Shown: positions 23,614 to 33,411, numbered from the stretch's first letter. The stretch: DNA of 64,000 nt from Thermoproteota archaeon (GCA_003352285.1 QQVN01000005.1:472380-536379), one strand, 5' to 3'. Notes: generated by a model from the sequence alone, not told the origin. Numbers and translations: made by a program.

Positions 23614-24672
23614 TTAATTAGCTTCAAATAACTTTTTGATAGATTCTTCATAGGGGGGCTTTGCTACTCCTTTTTCAGTAATAATGCCAGTAATTAGCTC
23701 AGGAGGAGTCATATCAAATGCAGGATTAATAACTTTAATGCCATCTGGAGCAGTTTTCTTATCTCCAATTCCAGTAACTTCTTCAGGATTTCTTTGTTCA
23801 ATTATAACATTCTCAGGAGAATTCTCAAGATCAAATGTAGATAATGGAGCTGCCACATAAAATGGAATATTATGTTGCTTTGCGAGGGTTGCGACCTGAA
23901 ATGTACCAATTTTGTTATAAACATGTCCAGTACGTAAAATTCTATCAGCTCCCACCACAACTTTGTTTACAAGTTTGTTCGCCATTGCATATCCAACTGC
24001 AGTATCTGGAATAAGACTTACATCAATACCATCATGTTTTAATTCAAAAGCGGTAAGACGAGATCCTTGTTGAACAGGTCTCGTTTCTGTTGCAATTACT
24101 TTGATATTTTTTCCACTATCTTTTGTGGCCCGAATAACACCTAATGCGGTACCATATGCAACAGTAGCTAGTGCACCAGCATTACAATGTGTCATTATTG
24201 TGTCTTTATCATCAAACATTTCTGAACCAAATTTTCCCATAATCATATTGGTAGTAATGTCATCATCAGCAATTTTTTTTGCAGATTCAATGATTTGATG
24301 TTTGATTTCACTTACATTATTTCCTTGTCGTGCAATTTCCATAATTTTATCTAATCCCCACTTGAGATTTATCGCAGTGGGTCTTGTTGCTTGTAAAATC
24401 GAGCGGGCTTCTTCTAGATCTTTTAGAATCTCTTCTTTTGTAGAAGCTTTGCTTTGTAATGCTGCTAATCCTAAACCAAAAGCACCTGAGACACCAATAG
24501 CAGGAGCTCCTCTTACCACTAATGTTTTAATTGCATCTGCAACTTGATGAAAGTTATCATATTCGACAAAAACTAATGCTGTAGGTAATTTAGTCTGATC
24601 AATCATTATTACTTTATTGTTTTTCCACTCAACCGTTTTTAATTGGGAATCACTTTTTTTTTGATTTTCCAT
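23614..24672 (-). CDS. mtnA: Methylthioribose-1-phosphate isomerase family protein (MtnA/eIF2B-like)
   Basis: 352 residues. VVRGAPAIGVSGAFGLGLAA is the family loop, MTHCNAGALAT holds the catalytic Cys, and VVGADRILRTGHVYNKIGT contains the catalytic Asp. MtnA converts methylthioribose-1-phosphate to methylthioribulose-1-phosphate in methionine salvage; related archaeal proteins isomerise ribose-1,5-bisphosphate. The TVEWKNNKVIMIDQTKLP start favours the MtnA branch. Confidence 0.85.
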   Translation of the reverse strand: MENQKKSDSQLKTVEWKNNKVIMIDQTKLPTALVFVEYDNFHQVADAIKTLVVRGAPAIGVSGAFGLGLAALQSKASTKEEILKDLEEARSILQATRPTAINLKWGLDKIMEIARQGNNVSEIKHQIIESAKKIADDDITTNMIMGKFGSEMFDDKDTIMTHCNAGALATVAYGTALGVIRATKDSGKNIKVIATETRPVQQGSRLTAFELKHDGIDVSLIPDTAVGYAMANKLVNKVVVGADRILRTGHVYNKIGTFQVATLAKQHNIPFYVAAPLSTFDLENSPENVIIEQRNPEEVTGIGDKKTAPDGIKVINPAFDMTPPELITGIITEKGVAKPPYEESIKKLFEAN

Positions 24673-24742
24673 TTATTGCAAAAAAAATTTGCAATATTTA
24701 AAATATGATAATTTTCGTTGTAAATAATTAATTTTTGAAACG

Positions 24743-24750
24743 TTATAAAG
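24743..24750 (+). promoter_or_regulatory. TATA box of the PGI/PMI gene
   Basis: TTATAAAG is centred 26-27 bases before TTG 24773 and supports that non-ATG start as leaderless. Confidence 0.55.
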
Positions 24751-24772
24751 TGGTGACCGTAAAAGTTAGGAA

Positions 24773-25783
24773 TTGCTGGAAATTGATGATCTTAATAGAT
24801 ATGATTCTAAAGGAATGTACAAAATTTATGATCAATGGGCTAGAATCGCTGAAGAATCCTTCAACAATCAATTTGAGCAGACAGACTTTGATGAAATAGA
24901 TCATTTTGTTTTTGTAGGAATGGGGGGTTCAGGAGCTATTGGAGATATTTTTAGTTCGATCTTATCTAAAACTGATGCACATGTATCAATAGTAAAAGGC
25001 TATTTGCTACCTAAAACTGTTAGTAAAAACTCTCTTGTAATTGCAACAAGTGTTTCGGGCAATACTGTAGAAACTCTAAATGTTCTTGATTACGCTGTAA
25101 AAAATAATGTAAATGCAATTGGTTTTTCATCAGGAGGAAAGTTAGAAGATTTTTGTAAAAAAAATAACATCCATCATAGACACATAGATCAAATACATTC
25201 CCCAAGAGCTTCGTTTACTGCATTTTTATATTCTATGTTAAAAATTTTAAAACCTCAAATTCCAATTGATACTAATGATATTACAGAGTCTATTGAACAG
25301 CTAAAAAAAACCAACAAAGAAATTTCGTCATCAAATCTAAATGAAGATAATCCTTCATTAACACTTGCTGAATGGATTACTGAACTGCCACTAATCTATT
25401 ATCCTAATGGATTGCAAGCAGCAGCGATTAGATTTAAGAGCTCATTACAAGAAAATGCAAAAATTCATGTTATTGCTGAAGATGTTTTAGAGGCGTGTCA
25501 TAATGGAATTGTAGCTTGGGAAAATCAAACATTTCCTAAACCAATTTTAATACAAGGTAAAAATGATTATGTGAAAACCAAAGAAAGATGGAAGATTATA
25601 AAGGAATATTTTGAGAAAAATAACATACAGTACAGAAATGTTTTTGCTGAAGGGAATAGTATTCTTTCAAAAATTATTCATTTAGTATACCTGCTAGATT
25701 ATGCCTCAATTTATAGAGGAGTTTTATCAAAAATTGATCCTTCACCAGTAAAATCAATTGATTTTGTTAAAAAGCGACTATAA
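24773..25783 (+). CDS. Bifunctional phosphoglucose/phosphomannose isomerase
   Basis: 336 residues from TTG at 24773. Two SIS sugar-phosphate domains: VGMGGSGAIGDIFSSIL (about 48-64) and ATSVSGNTVETL carry the substrate-phosphate loops, and EACHNGIVAWE holds the Glu/His used for proton transfer. Archaeal PGI/PMI enzymes interconvert fructose-6-P with glucose-6-P and mannose-6-P, feeding both central metabolism and the sugar-nucleotide pathways of the glycan locus that begins just downstream. Confidence 0.88.
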   Translation: MLEIDDLNRYDSKGMYKIYDQWARIAEESFNNQFEQTDFDEIDHFVFVGMGGSGAIGDIFSSILSKTDAHVSIVKGYLLPKTVSKNSLVIATSVSGNTVETLNVLDYAVKNNVNAIGFSSGGKLEDFCKKNNIHHRHIDQIHSPRASFTAFLYSMLKILKPQIPIDTNDITESIEQLKKTNKEISSSNLNEDNPSLTLAEWITELPLIYYPNGLQAAAIRFKSSLQENAKIHVIAEDVLEACHNGIVAWENQTFPKPILIQGKNDYVKTKERWKIIKEYFEKNNIQYRNVFAEGNSILSKIIHLVYLLDYASIYRGVLSKIDPSPVKSIDFVKKRL

Positions 25784-25841
25784 TTGTAGTTAATTTTTTC
25801 ATCTAGTAATTTAAATAGTTAGTAAAAAAGTTGACAGTTAC

Positions 25842-26723
25842 TTGAATTTAGCAATTGGAATTCCTGCATTCAATGAGGAAAAAAACATAGCTGCAATTAT
25901 TCTAAAATTAAAAAAAATATCAAACACAATTATCGTTTGTGATGATGGCTCAAAAGATCTTACATCATTAATTTCAAAAGAGTTAGGAGCAATTGTAATT
26001 AGTCATGAAAAGAATTTAGGTTACGGTGCAGCAATTAAATCCATTTTTTTCAAGGCAAAAGAAATGAATATTGATATTTTAGTCACATTTGATGCAGATG
26101 GTCAACATAAAGTAGACGATATAAACAAAGTTACCGAGCCAATAAAAAATAATGAGGCAGACATCGTTATTGGTTCACGATTTTTGGGTAAGAATGATAA
26201 TGTTCCAAAATATAGAAAATTAGGAATTAAAGTTATTACGGGATTAACAAATGCTACTGTAGGTTCAAAAATTTCTGATGCCCAAAGTGGGTTTAGGGCT
26301 TATAGTAATAATGTATTAAAAAATTTAAATCCATCTGAACAGGGAATGGGTATTTCAACAGAGATCTTGATTAAAGCATCTAAACAGAATTTTCGAATAG
26401 CAGAGGTTCCAATAGAAATTTTGTATGGTGAGGATACGTCAACTCATCATCCAGTTTCTCATGGAGCTTCAGTAATTTTGAGTACAATGAAATTTGTTTC
26501 AATAGATAGACCATTAACATTTTATGGAATTCCAGGAGTAGTTTTATTTGGAATCGGATTATTTTTTGTTGTATGGACGTTACAGATTTTTACTGAAACG
26601 AACAAAGTTATCACAAATATTGCGTTATTAGGGGTTGGAGGAGTAGTTTTAGGCGCACTTTTGATGGTGGCTGCAATAATACTATATTCGTTAGTTAGTG
26701 TAGTACGAGAAGGAAAACATTAG
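25842..26723 (+). CDS. Family 2 glycosyltransferase with membrane tail (DPM-like)
   Basis: 293 residues from TTG at 25842; TTTAAATA at 25810-25817 is about 27 bases upstream. The GT-A domain has IGIPAFNEEKNI, CDDGSKD and the metal-binding FDADGQH (about 81-87). Two C-terminal helices (ITFYGIPGVVLFGIGLFFVV region and LGVGGVVLGALLMVAAIIL) anchor it. It resembles dolichyl-phosphate hexose synthases, which load a sugar onto polyprenyl phosphate for protein N-glycosylation. First gene of the glycan locus. Confidence 0.85.
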   Translation: MNLAIGIPAFNEEKNIAAIILKLKKISNTIIVCDDGSKDLTSLISKELGAIVISHEKNLGYGAAIKSIFFKAKEMNIDILVTFDADGQHKVDDINKVTEPIKNNEADIVIGSRFLGKNDNVPKYRKLGIKVITGLTNATVGSKISDAQSGFRAYSNNVLKNLNPSEQGMGISTEILIKASKQNFRIAEVPIEILYGEDTSTHHPVSHGASVILSTMKFVSIDRPLTFYGIPGVVLFGIGLFFVVWTLQIFTETNKVITNIALLGVGGVVLGALLMVAAIILYSLVSVVREGKH

Positions 26724-26724
26724 T

Positions 26725-27786
26725 CTATTTAACAAAGACATTTTTTTTCATTTTTAAATATTTGATAACTTCAGGACGCATATAGATCTCTGAAAGTTTA
26801 GATTTGTTCAAAATAGAATTTCTAATGATAGTTCCACTAATCTCAACATAATACTTTGAACCATGAGGACAAGTTTTAGAGGTTGTGATTTGTGAGCACT
26901 TTTTACAATAATATGGTTCATCATAAGTTAAAATTTCAAGTGAAATATCAGGAAGTTTCTTAAAGATTTTTTGTGAATCATATTTTCCGTAAAAATTTTT
27001 GACTCCTGTATGATCTCTGCCTACGATAAAATGTGTACATCCATAATTTTTTCTAATTAATGCAGTAAAAACGGCTTCTTTAGGACCAGCATATCTTGAA
27101 TAAGTTAACAATGGATTAAGAATAACGTTTGATTTCGGCAAATAATGAGTGATATATTTTTTGTAACTATGCATGATTGCTGAGCTAGAGAAGTCTCCAC
27201 TTTTTTTACTGCCAATTACAGGATGAATGAATAATCCATCTGAATTTTCTAACGAGCACTTATGTAAAAATTCATGGGCTCTATGGGGAGGATTTCGAGT
27301 ATGAAATCCAACAATTTTTTTCCAATTTCGTTTTTTAATGATTTTTTTAGAATCTGTAGGGGAATATGATTCAACATTAAGTATTGAGGACAGTTTTTTT
27401 AATTTTTTTAATTTTCCGGTAATAAATTCAGTAGATGAATTTTTTAGTTTACTGACTCCAGGATGATCTGTATTGGTTGTTCCAAAAAAGAACTTTGATA
27501 TTTTTAAAAGATCATAACTAAAAGAGTCAGTTATAGTTAATTTTGCAAATATTTGATTTTTAAATTTTAATGTTAATTCATCTCCACGATGAACTTCTTT
27601 TGCGGGTTTTGGGAAAAGAATCGGAATTGGCCAAATTTCTCCATTTTTTAATCGCATTGTTTTTAGAACACTATCAAGATTTTCATAATCCAAAAAAGAT
27701 GTTAGTGGTAAAAAACCATCAGAGGATAATTGTTCAATATCCATTGCAACATTTTCATCAATATTTATCGAATATGCACTAGTCAA
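26725..27786 (-). CDS. sat: Sulfate adenylyltransferase (ATP sulfurylase)
   Basis: 353 residues. HTRNPPHRAH at 162-171 is the ATP-binding HxxH motif and VGRDHTGVKNFYG the second active-site segment; a C-x2-C...C near the C-terminus (CKKCSQITTSKTCPHG) can bind zinc. It makes APS from ATP and sulfate, the first step toward PAPS. It is the last gene of a minus-strand trio (sulfatase-fold, pyruvate-kinase-like, Sat; gaps 33 and 14 bases). With two PAPS-dependent sulfotransferases in the locus it probably supports glycan sulfation; an APS kinase was not seen here. Confidence 0.93.
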   Translation of the reverse strand: MTSAYSINIDENVAMDIEQLSSDGFLPLTSFLDYENLDSVLKTMRLKNGEIWPIPILFPKPAKEVHRGDELTLKFKNQIFAKLTITDSFSYDLLKISKFFFGTTNTDHPGVSKLKNSSTEFITGKLKKLKKLSSILNVESYSPTDSKKIIKKRNWKKIVGFHTRNPPHRAHEFLHKCSLENSDGLFIHPVIGSKKSGDFSSSAIMHSYKKYITHYLPKSNVILNPLLTYSRYAGPKEAVFTALIRKNYGCTHFIVGRDHTGVKNFYGKYDSQKIFKKLPDISLEILTYDEPYYCKKCSQITTSKTCPHGSKYYVEISGTIIRNSILNKSKLSEIYMRPEVIKYLKMKKNVFVK

Positions 27787-27800
27787 CTAATAATCCACTT

Positions 27801-28373
27801 TCATTTAATATATTGTGAAATACGTTTTTCATCATCGCTGAAGATTACTCCAACAGTACGTAAAAGAATGATATTATTTTCATTACAAAAATCAATTAGG
27901 GTTTTGACATATTCTTTGAATTTAGATTCAGGTTCTTTTCTACGTAAAATTGCGGAGAATAGATCATCATGATCTAGCATGATAATTCGTTTTGAGTAAT
28001 TTAAAAAATCTGTTATTTCCTTTATGTTATCAACTGCAGTGGGACTTTCGATTTTTGGAATTATAGTAACGCCTTTAGGTAATAATTGGACATACTCTTC
28101 AAGGTTGGATTTTGATTCAACATTTGAAATTGCAAAATATTTGATTTGTTCAAATGATCTAATTATAGGAATTAGATCTTCCATGGAATATTTGTTATTT
28201 GGAGGTTTTAAGCGACCTACAGGAAGATCAAGAAAAATAGGAGTAGTTTTATGTTTTTTCAAGATTTCTTCTAATTCAGATAGGCTATTACACCAAGCTA
28301 AATTAATACGAAAAATTACGTCTTCTGGCATTGGAAAACCATAATTTGCGAGATTCTGAGAGATGATTTTCAT
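27801..28373 (-). CDS. Pyruvate-kinase-like barrel protein
   Basis: 190 residues, TIM-barrel part only. RINLAWCNSLSELEEIL, IFLDLPVGRLKPP, TIIPKIESPTAVDNIKEI and IIMLDHDDL follow the order of the pyruvate kinase barrel (its DLPGPKIR and KIEN motifs), and HpcH/HpaI lyases share this shape. The B and C domains of pyruvate kinase are missing, so it is not a normal glycolytic enzyme. Being between a sulfatase-fold gene and sat, it may handle a phosphoenolpyruvate- or pyruvate-like unit of the glycan. Function unknown. Confidence 0.6.
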   Translation of the reverse strand: MKIISQNLANYGFPMPEDVIFRINLAWCNSLSELEEILKKHKTTPIFLDLPVGRLKPPNNKYSMEDLIPIIRSFEQIKYFAISNVESKSNLEEYVQLLPKGVTIIPKIESPTAVDNIKEITDFLNYSKRIIMLDHDDLFSAILRRKEPESKFKEYVKTLIDFCNENNIILLRTVGVIFSDDEKRISQYIK

Positions 28374-28406
28374 ATTTAATGGCGGATAAGAGATTATATT
28401 AAATTT

Positions 28407-29558
28407 TTATTCGTTTTGGATTTGTTCTAATTTTTTTTGTAGTTCTTTTACTGTTTTTGAATTCTCGTCATAGATGTTATTATTTTCTCCAGGATCATTT
28501 TCTAAATTATAAAATTCCCATGTGTTAGGAGTAGTATTATGTATTAATTTCCATTTGTTTGTTCTGATACATTTTACATTAGGTTCATTTGGAGAAGGCC
28601 ATGGTCCATAAAGGCCTCCTGTTTCGGAAAATGCGAATCTCTCTTGGGATGATTTTTTTGAAAAAAAAGATTTTTTTATTTTCCCATCTAGTAAGGGTAA
28701 AAGTGTCATACCCTGCATTTGTTGGTAGTTTTGGTCATGTGAAATTTCTAAGATATCCAAAATTGTGGGCATAACATCTATTGTGCGAGTTAAGTCAGAA
28801 ATTTTTTTTCCTTTTGGGAAGATAGCAGGTTGTAAAAATATTGAGAAACTTTTGATAGAATAATCATATGTATATACTCCATATGCTCGTTCTCCTTTTT
28901 TTTCGCCAACTCCCATCCCATGATCAGCCATAACAATAATGATGCTGTCTTTTTCTAAATTAAGGGAACGGATTTTTTCAAAAATTGTTTCTAAATAATG
29001 CCCTGCGGTAGACAGATATGAATCATAATCATTTAGGTTTTGATTTTTTTTAGCAAAATATTCATCCGAAAAATCATCATATTTAGAAAACACAGCCTCC
29101 ACAATAGATGTGTGAATTTTTGGATAATGTAAATAAGCAAAAAATGGGTTTCCGTTTGATTTTTCTACAATTTCATCTAACATATCACAGTGCACCACCT
29201 CATAGTTGGTTGTTTTTTCATCATGTTCTGTAATTTTATCAAAGCCTCTATCGGATACCAAACTCAAACGCATTGCATCACCCTGTGTATACCACCCATT
29301 TTCAGAGAGATATTCTGCTATTGTTTTAGAACTTTCATTTAGTTTAAACATCTTGTAGTATGCATCAACCCCATTTTTTGTACCATACATTCCTGTAAAG
29401 ATCGAATTCATTGAAGCAAGTGTGTAGGGAGCATATGATATCATTTGTGAAAAAAATGTCCCTTGACTTTGAAGTTGCTCAAAAATAGGAGTCTTATGAA
29501 TACGATCTACTCTACAACCATCAACTAGTATGAAAATTACGTTGTATTTTTTCATCAA
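28407..29558 (-). CDS. Sulfatase-fold hydrolase with Thr nucleophile
   Basis: 383 residues of the alkaline phosphatase/sulfatase superfamily. Asp13 (FILVDGCRVDR) and the MADHGMGVGEKKG motif bind the metal. Counting back from FTG (54-56), the nucleophile position normally held by Cys in C-x-P-S-R is Thr46, so the formylglycine chemistry of true sulfatases is not possible. Thr nucleophiles occur in phosphodiesterases and phosphotransferases of this fold. A C-terminal sulfatase-type tail (WKLIHNTTPNTWEFYNLEND) is present. First gene of the trio with sat. Confidence 0.8.
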   Translation of the reverse strand: MMKKYNVIFILVDGCRVDRIHKTPIFEQLQSQGTFFSQMISYAPYTLASMNSIFTGMYGTKNGVDAYYKMFKLNESSKTIAEYLSENGWYTQGDAMRLSLVSDRGFDKITEHDEKTTNYEVVHCDMLDEIVEKSNGNPFFAYLHYPKIHTSIVEAVFSKYDDFSDEYFAKKNQNLNDYDSYLSTAGHYLETIFEKIRSLNLEKDSIIIVMADHGMGVGEKKGERAYGVYTYDYSIKSFSIFLQPAIFPKGKKISDLTRTIDVMPTILDILEISHDQNYQQMQGMTLLPLLDGKIKKSFFSKKSSQERFAFSETGGLYGPWPSPNEPNVKCIRTNKWKLIHNTTPNTWEFYNLENDPGENNNIYDENSKTVKELQKKLEQIQNE

Positions 29559-29712
29559 AGCGGTTAATAATAATTAGTAAAAATATCTTACTAGTTAAGA
29601 AAAAAATCAATGATTTTTTCAAAATATTAAATTTATCGTACGTTTTATTTTTAATCAGACACTCAAATATCTTAACAGTTATTTTTTAATCTCGAGGAAA
29701 TTATTAAAAAAA

Positions 29713-30750
29713 ATGCCTAAAACAATTAAAATTGGAAAAAGAAAGATTGGTCAAGATAACCCCCCATTTATAATAGCTGAAATTGGAATTAATCATGAAG
29801 GTAGTTTTACTAAAGCAAAAAAAATGATAAAAGATGCACATTTGAGCGGTGCAGAATGTGTAAAATTTCAATGTCATATAATCGAAGATGAAATGATTGA
29901 AAATGATGTTGTACCTGCTAATGCAAATGAATCAATTTGGAATATTATGAGACGATGTTCTTTTTCTGAAGAAGAAGAAATCGAATTAAAAAACTATGTA
30001 GAAGAATTAGATATGATATATCTTAATACACCTTTTTCCCGTGCTGCTGCAAATAGGTTAAAAAAAATGAAAGTTTCTGCATATAAAATTGGTTCAGGTG
30101 AGTGTAATAATTTTCCGTTAATAAAACATATTGCGTCATTTGGAAAACCAATTATTTTAAGCACTGGAATGAACGATATATCCACAATTACTAATAGTGT
30201 TAAGATTTTAAAAAAAGCAAAAATTGATTTTGCGTTAATGCATGTAACTTCAATGTATCCTACACCATATGAGGATGTTCGATTACGATTTATTTCTAAA
30301 TTAAAAACTAAATTTCCAAACACAGTTGTAGGTCTAAGTGATCATAGTTATGGAAATTATACATGTTTTGGTGCAGTGGCACTTGGAGCATCAATAATTG
30401 AAAAACATTTTACTTCAAATAAAAATTGGAAAGGACCAGATATTCCAATATCCATTAGTCCTGCAGAGTTAAGAGATCTTATTTTTGGAAGTAATGCAAT
30501 CTTTAAAGCATTAGGAAATAAAAAGAATATTCTCCCAGATGAAAAAATAACTGCAAAATTTGCCTATGCTTCAGTTGTATCAATTAAAGATATTAAAAAA
30601 GGAGAATCTTTTTCAAAAGAAAATATTTGGGTTAAGAGACCAGGAACAGGAGAGATACGAGCAAAGTATTTTGAAAAATTAACTAGTAAAAAATCTAAAC
30701 AAGATATCAAAAAGAATACACAACTTAAATGGAGTATGATTAATGACTAA
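29713..30750 (+). CDS. neuB: N-acetylneuraminate-type synthase
   Basis: 345 residues. A barrel domain begins EIGINHEGSFTKAKKMIKDA, with VKFQCH, KIGSGECNN and LSTGMND around the active site, and a SAF (antifreeze-like) domain closes the C-terminus (DIKKGESFSKENIWVKRPGTG). It condenses PEP with an N-acetylated aldohexosamine, most likely ManNAc given the next gene, to a nine-carbon sialic-type acid. It overlaps neuC by 8 bases; the gene order B-C-A is a compact pathway. Confidence 0.92.
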   Translation: MPKTIKIGKRKIGQDNPPFIIAEIGINHEGSFTKAKKMIKDAHLSGAECVKFQCHIIEDEMIENDVVPANANESIWNIMRRCSFSEEEEIELKNYVEELDMIYLNTPFSRAAANRLKKMKVSAYKIGSGECNNFPLIKHIASFGKPIILSTGMNDISTITNSVKILKKAKIDFALMHVTSMYPTPYEDVRLRFISKLKTKFPNTVVGLSDHSYGNYTCFGAVALGASIIEKHFTSNKNWKGPDIPISISPAELRDLIFGSNAIFKALGNKKNILPDEKITAKFAYASVVSIKDIKKGESFSKENIWVKRPGTGEIRAKYFEKLTSKKSKQDIKKNTQLKWSMIND

Positions 30751-31876
30751 AAAAATTGTTTTTCTTACAGGAACAAGAGCTGATTTTGGAAAGCTCAGTT
30801 CATTAATGGATGCAATTGACAGAGAGAAAGATTTTGAGTGTCATATTTTTGTTACTGGAATGCATACTTTGGAAAAATATGGAAATACATTTGAAGAAGT
30901 TCAAAAAAATGGTTATAAAAATATCACCATATTTCATAATCAATTAGATACTAACAAACAAGATATTATCTTGGCAAATACAATTGTAGGCTTTTCAAAA
31001 TATATTAATGAAATTCATCCTAACATGATAATTGTTCATGGTGATAGAATAGAAGCATTAGCGGGTGCAATTGTAGGTTCTTTTAACAATATTTTGGTTG
31101 CTCATATAGAAGGTGGAGAAATTTCAGGAACTGTGGATGAGTTAATTCGTCATGCGATAACAAAATTATCTCATGTTCATTTTGCAGCAAATGATGATGC
31201 AAAAAAAAGATTAATACAATTAGGAGAATCAAAAGATAGTATTTTTGTAATTGGATCTCCCGATATTGAAGTCATGACTAGTGTGAAATTGCCCTCAATA
31301 GAAACAGTAAAAAAACATTATAAAATTCCATTTAATAATTTCGCGGTGTTTATCTTTCATCCTGTTACCACTGAATTGAATTCGTTACATAGTCAAATTA
31401 GTGAAGTGATTTCTGCGTTAATAGACTCTAAAAAAAATTATGTAGTGATATACCCAAATAACGATACTGGGACAGAGATTATTCTAGATGAAATAAAAAG
31501 GATCGAAGGAGGAGAAAAGTTTTCCGTGTTTCCATCAATTAGATTTCTTTATTTTTTAACAATTTTAAAAAATGCTCAATTCATAATAGGTAATTCTAGT
31601 GCGGCTATAAGAGAAGCAGAAGTTTTTGGTACACCAGCAATCAATATCGGGACTAGACAGTTGAACAGAAGTAAAAATAAAGATATAGTTAATGTCAAAC
31701 CAAATAAGAAAAGTATTCTTGAAGCGATTAGACAAGTTGAGAATAAAAGACTTAAGGAAATGAGTTTTTTTGGTTATATAGAAAATACTACTGAAAAATT
31801 TGTAGACACTTTGCATAGTTCATCAGTATGGAGTATTCCAATTCAAAAACAGTTCATTGATATACATCAAAACTAA
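30743..31876 (+). CDS. neuC: Hydrolysing UDP-GlcNAc 2-epimerase
   Basis: 377 residues, GT-B fold. TGTRADFGKLSSL starts the UDP-binding side, HGDRIEALAGAIVG and HIEGGEISGTVDELIRHAITK are the conserved core segments, and GNSSAAIREAEVFGTPAINIG is the C-terminal nucleotide loop. The hydrolysing type releases UDP and gives free ManNAc (or a di-N-acetylated analogue) for NeuB. It overlaps neuB by 8 bases and precedes neuA by 8. Confidence 0.92.
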   Translation: MTKKIVFLTGTRADFGKLSSLMDAIDREKDFECHIFVTGMHTLEKYGNTFEEVQKNGYKNITIFHNQLDTNKQDIILANTIVGFSKYINEIHPNMIIVHGDRIEALAGAIVGSFNNILVAHIEGGEISGTVDELIRHAITKLSHVHFAANDDAKKRLIQLGESKDSIFVIGSPDIEVMTSVKLPSIETVKKHYKIPFNNFAVFIFHPVTTELNSLHSQISEVISALIDSKKNYVVIYPNNDTGTEIILDEIKRIEGGEKFSVFPSIRFLYFLTILKNAQFIIGNSSAAIREAEVFGTPAINIGTRQLNRSKNKDIVNVKPNKKSILEAIRQVENKRLKEMSFFGYIENTTEKFVDTLHSSSVWSIPIQKQFIDIHQN

Positions 31877-31884
31877 AAAAATAG

Positions 31885-32586
31885 ATGAAAATGACAAAAC
31901 CAATTTGCTTTATAGGAGCTAGGGGCGGTTCCAAAGGCGTACCAAAAAAAAATATTCGGATTATTAAAAAAAAACCACTGATAGCTTATACAATTGAAAA
32001 GGCAATTAATTCAAAATTTTTTAGTCATGTTATTGTATCAACTGAAGATCCAGAGATAGCGAAAATATCAAAAAAATTTGGTGCTGAAATTCCATTTATA
32101 AGACCAAAAAAATTGGCAACGAATAAAGCATCAATGGAAGATGCACTAATTGATGGAATAAAAAAACTTTATTCTATGGACTTCGATTTTGAAATTGTAG
32201 TACTTTTAGATTGCACTGTACCATTTTTACGTATTACAGATATTAAAAAAGCAGTTACTACTCTACAAAAGAAAAATGCAGATGTAGTATGCGGAGTATA
32301 TAGACAACATCTAAATCCATATTTTAATATCGCAGAGATAAATAAAAAAGGTCATTTACAATTATGTAAAAAATTAAAAAAAATTCCTGAGAATAGACAA
32401 GATGCGCCAATAGTTTATCAAATGAATGGTTTGTATGTTTTTAACGCAAAGAATTTTCTCAAAAAAGGAAAAAAAATTATGCAGAAAATGATTCCATGTG
32501 AGATTCCCTTAGAAACAGGACTGATGATCGATACTGAATTTGAATTTAATTTAGCAAAACTAATTTTAGAAAATAAAAAGAACTAA
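31885..32586 (+). CDS. neuA: CMP-sialic acid synthetase-type cytidylyltransferase
   Basis: 233 residues. GARGGSKGVPKKNIRIIKKKPL (split here as GARGGSKGVPKKN and the following helix) is the CTP loop at about 9-30; VVSTEDPEIAKISKKFGAE and LLDCTVPFLRITDI are conserved. It activates the NeuB product as its CMP form for transfer. It ends the neuB-neuC-neuA operon and is convergent, 3 bases apart, with an SDR gene. Confidence 0.9.
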   Translation: MKMTKPICFIGARGGSKGVPKKNIRIIKKKPLIAYTIEKAINSKFFSHVIVSTEDPEIAKISKKFGAEIPFIRPKKLATNKASMEDALIDGIKKLYSMDFDFEIVVLLDCTVPFLRITDIKKAVTTLQKKNADVVCGVYRQHLNPYFNIAEINKKGHLQLCKKLKKIPENRQDAPIVYQMNGLYVFNAKNFLKKGKKIMQKMIPCEIPLETGLMIDTEFEFNLAKLILENKKN

Positions 32587-32589
32587 AAA

Positions 32590-33411
32590 CTACCAAGCAG
32601 TCCATCCACCATCAATAATTAAATTTGAGCCAGTCATATATGATGATGCATCAGACATCAAAAATAATATTGCTCCCTTATAGTCTTCCTTCTTTGCCAT
32701 TCTACCTAGAATGGTTTTCTCTGAATATTTGTTGATGAATTCTTTTGTCTGATAGCTATTATCTTGAACTCCTCCTAGTGTTAACGTGTTTACACGAATG
32801 TTTTTTTTATTCCAATATGCAGCAAGATATCGAGTAAGGTTTACTATTCCTCCCTTTGATGCTGCGTAAGAAACAGGGGAGTTTAAGTTACTCTTTCCAT
32901 AAATTCTTTGGTCTGCACCAGAAATCCCATATATTGAAGAAATATTTACAATTACACCGTTTTTTTGTTTCACCATTACTTTTCCGACTTCCTGACAGCA
33001 GATAAAAACCGCAGTAAGATTAAGATCTAAGGATTTATTCCAAATTTCAATTGGGAATGATTCAAATGAATTCTTTCCATTTTGTGATTGATTTTTTGCA
33101 TGATTCAAAAAAGCGTTATTTATTAAACCGTCAATTTTCCCGTATTTACTAACTACATCAAGTACCATTTTTTGTACATCATTTTTTGATGTAATATCTA
33201 CATTCATAGCAATTGAATTGGATTTGTATTGTTTATTGATTTTATTTTTTAATTCTATATTTTTTGTAGTGTTGGTGTCAACGAGAATTAAAGTAGCGCC
33301 AGCATCACTTAAAATATTTGCATATTCGGTTCCTAAAAGACCAGCACTTCCAGTTAAAATTATCACTTTATTTTGTAAATTAAAGATCTTGTTAACAGAT
33401 TTAAAATGCAA
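32590..33411 (-). CDS. SDR oxidoreductase of the nonulosonate region
   Basis: 273 residues. TGSAGLLGTEYANIL is the cofactor loop, NNAFLNHA the NNAG equivalent, ISSIYGISG holds Ser, and YAASKGG is the intact YxxxK pair. Similar SDRs (PtmA type) accompany sialic or legionaminic acid genes in bacterial flagellin-glycosylation loci. It starts 11 bases inside the end of the upstream Gfo/Idh gene, so the pair is cotranscribed. Probable modification of the nine-carbon sugar or a precursor. Confidence 0.85.
   Translation of the reverse strand: MHFKSVNKIFNLQNKVIILTGSAGLLGTEYANILSDAGATLILVDTNTTKNIELKNKINKQYKSNSIAMNVDITSKNDVQKMVLDVVSKYGKIDGLINNAFLNHAKNQSQNGKNSFESFPIEIWNKSLDLNLTAVFICCQEVGKVMVKQKNGVIVNISSIYGISGADQRIYGKSNLNSPVSYAASKGGIVNLTRYLAAYWNKKNIRVNTLTLGGVQDNSYQTKEFINKYSEKTILGRMAKKEDYKGAILFLMSDASSYMTGSNLIIDGGWTAW

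Noticed and set aside
27801-28373. Glycolytic pyruvate kinase
   Set aside because: Only about 190 residues; B and C domains are absent.
28407-29558. Formylglycine-dependent sulfatase
   Set aside because: The Cys/Ser-x-Pro-x-Arg motif is absent; Thr46 is at the nucleophile position.
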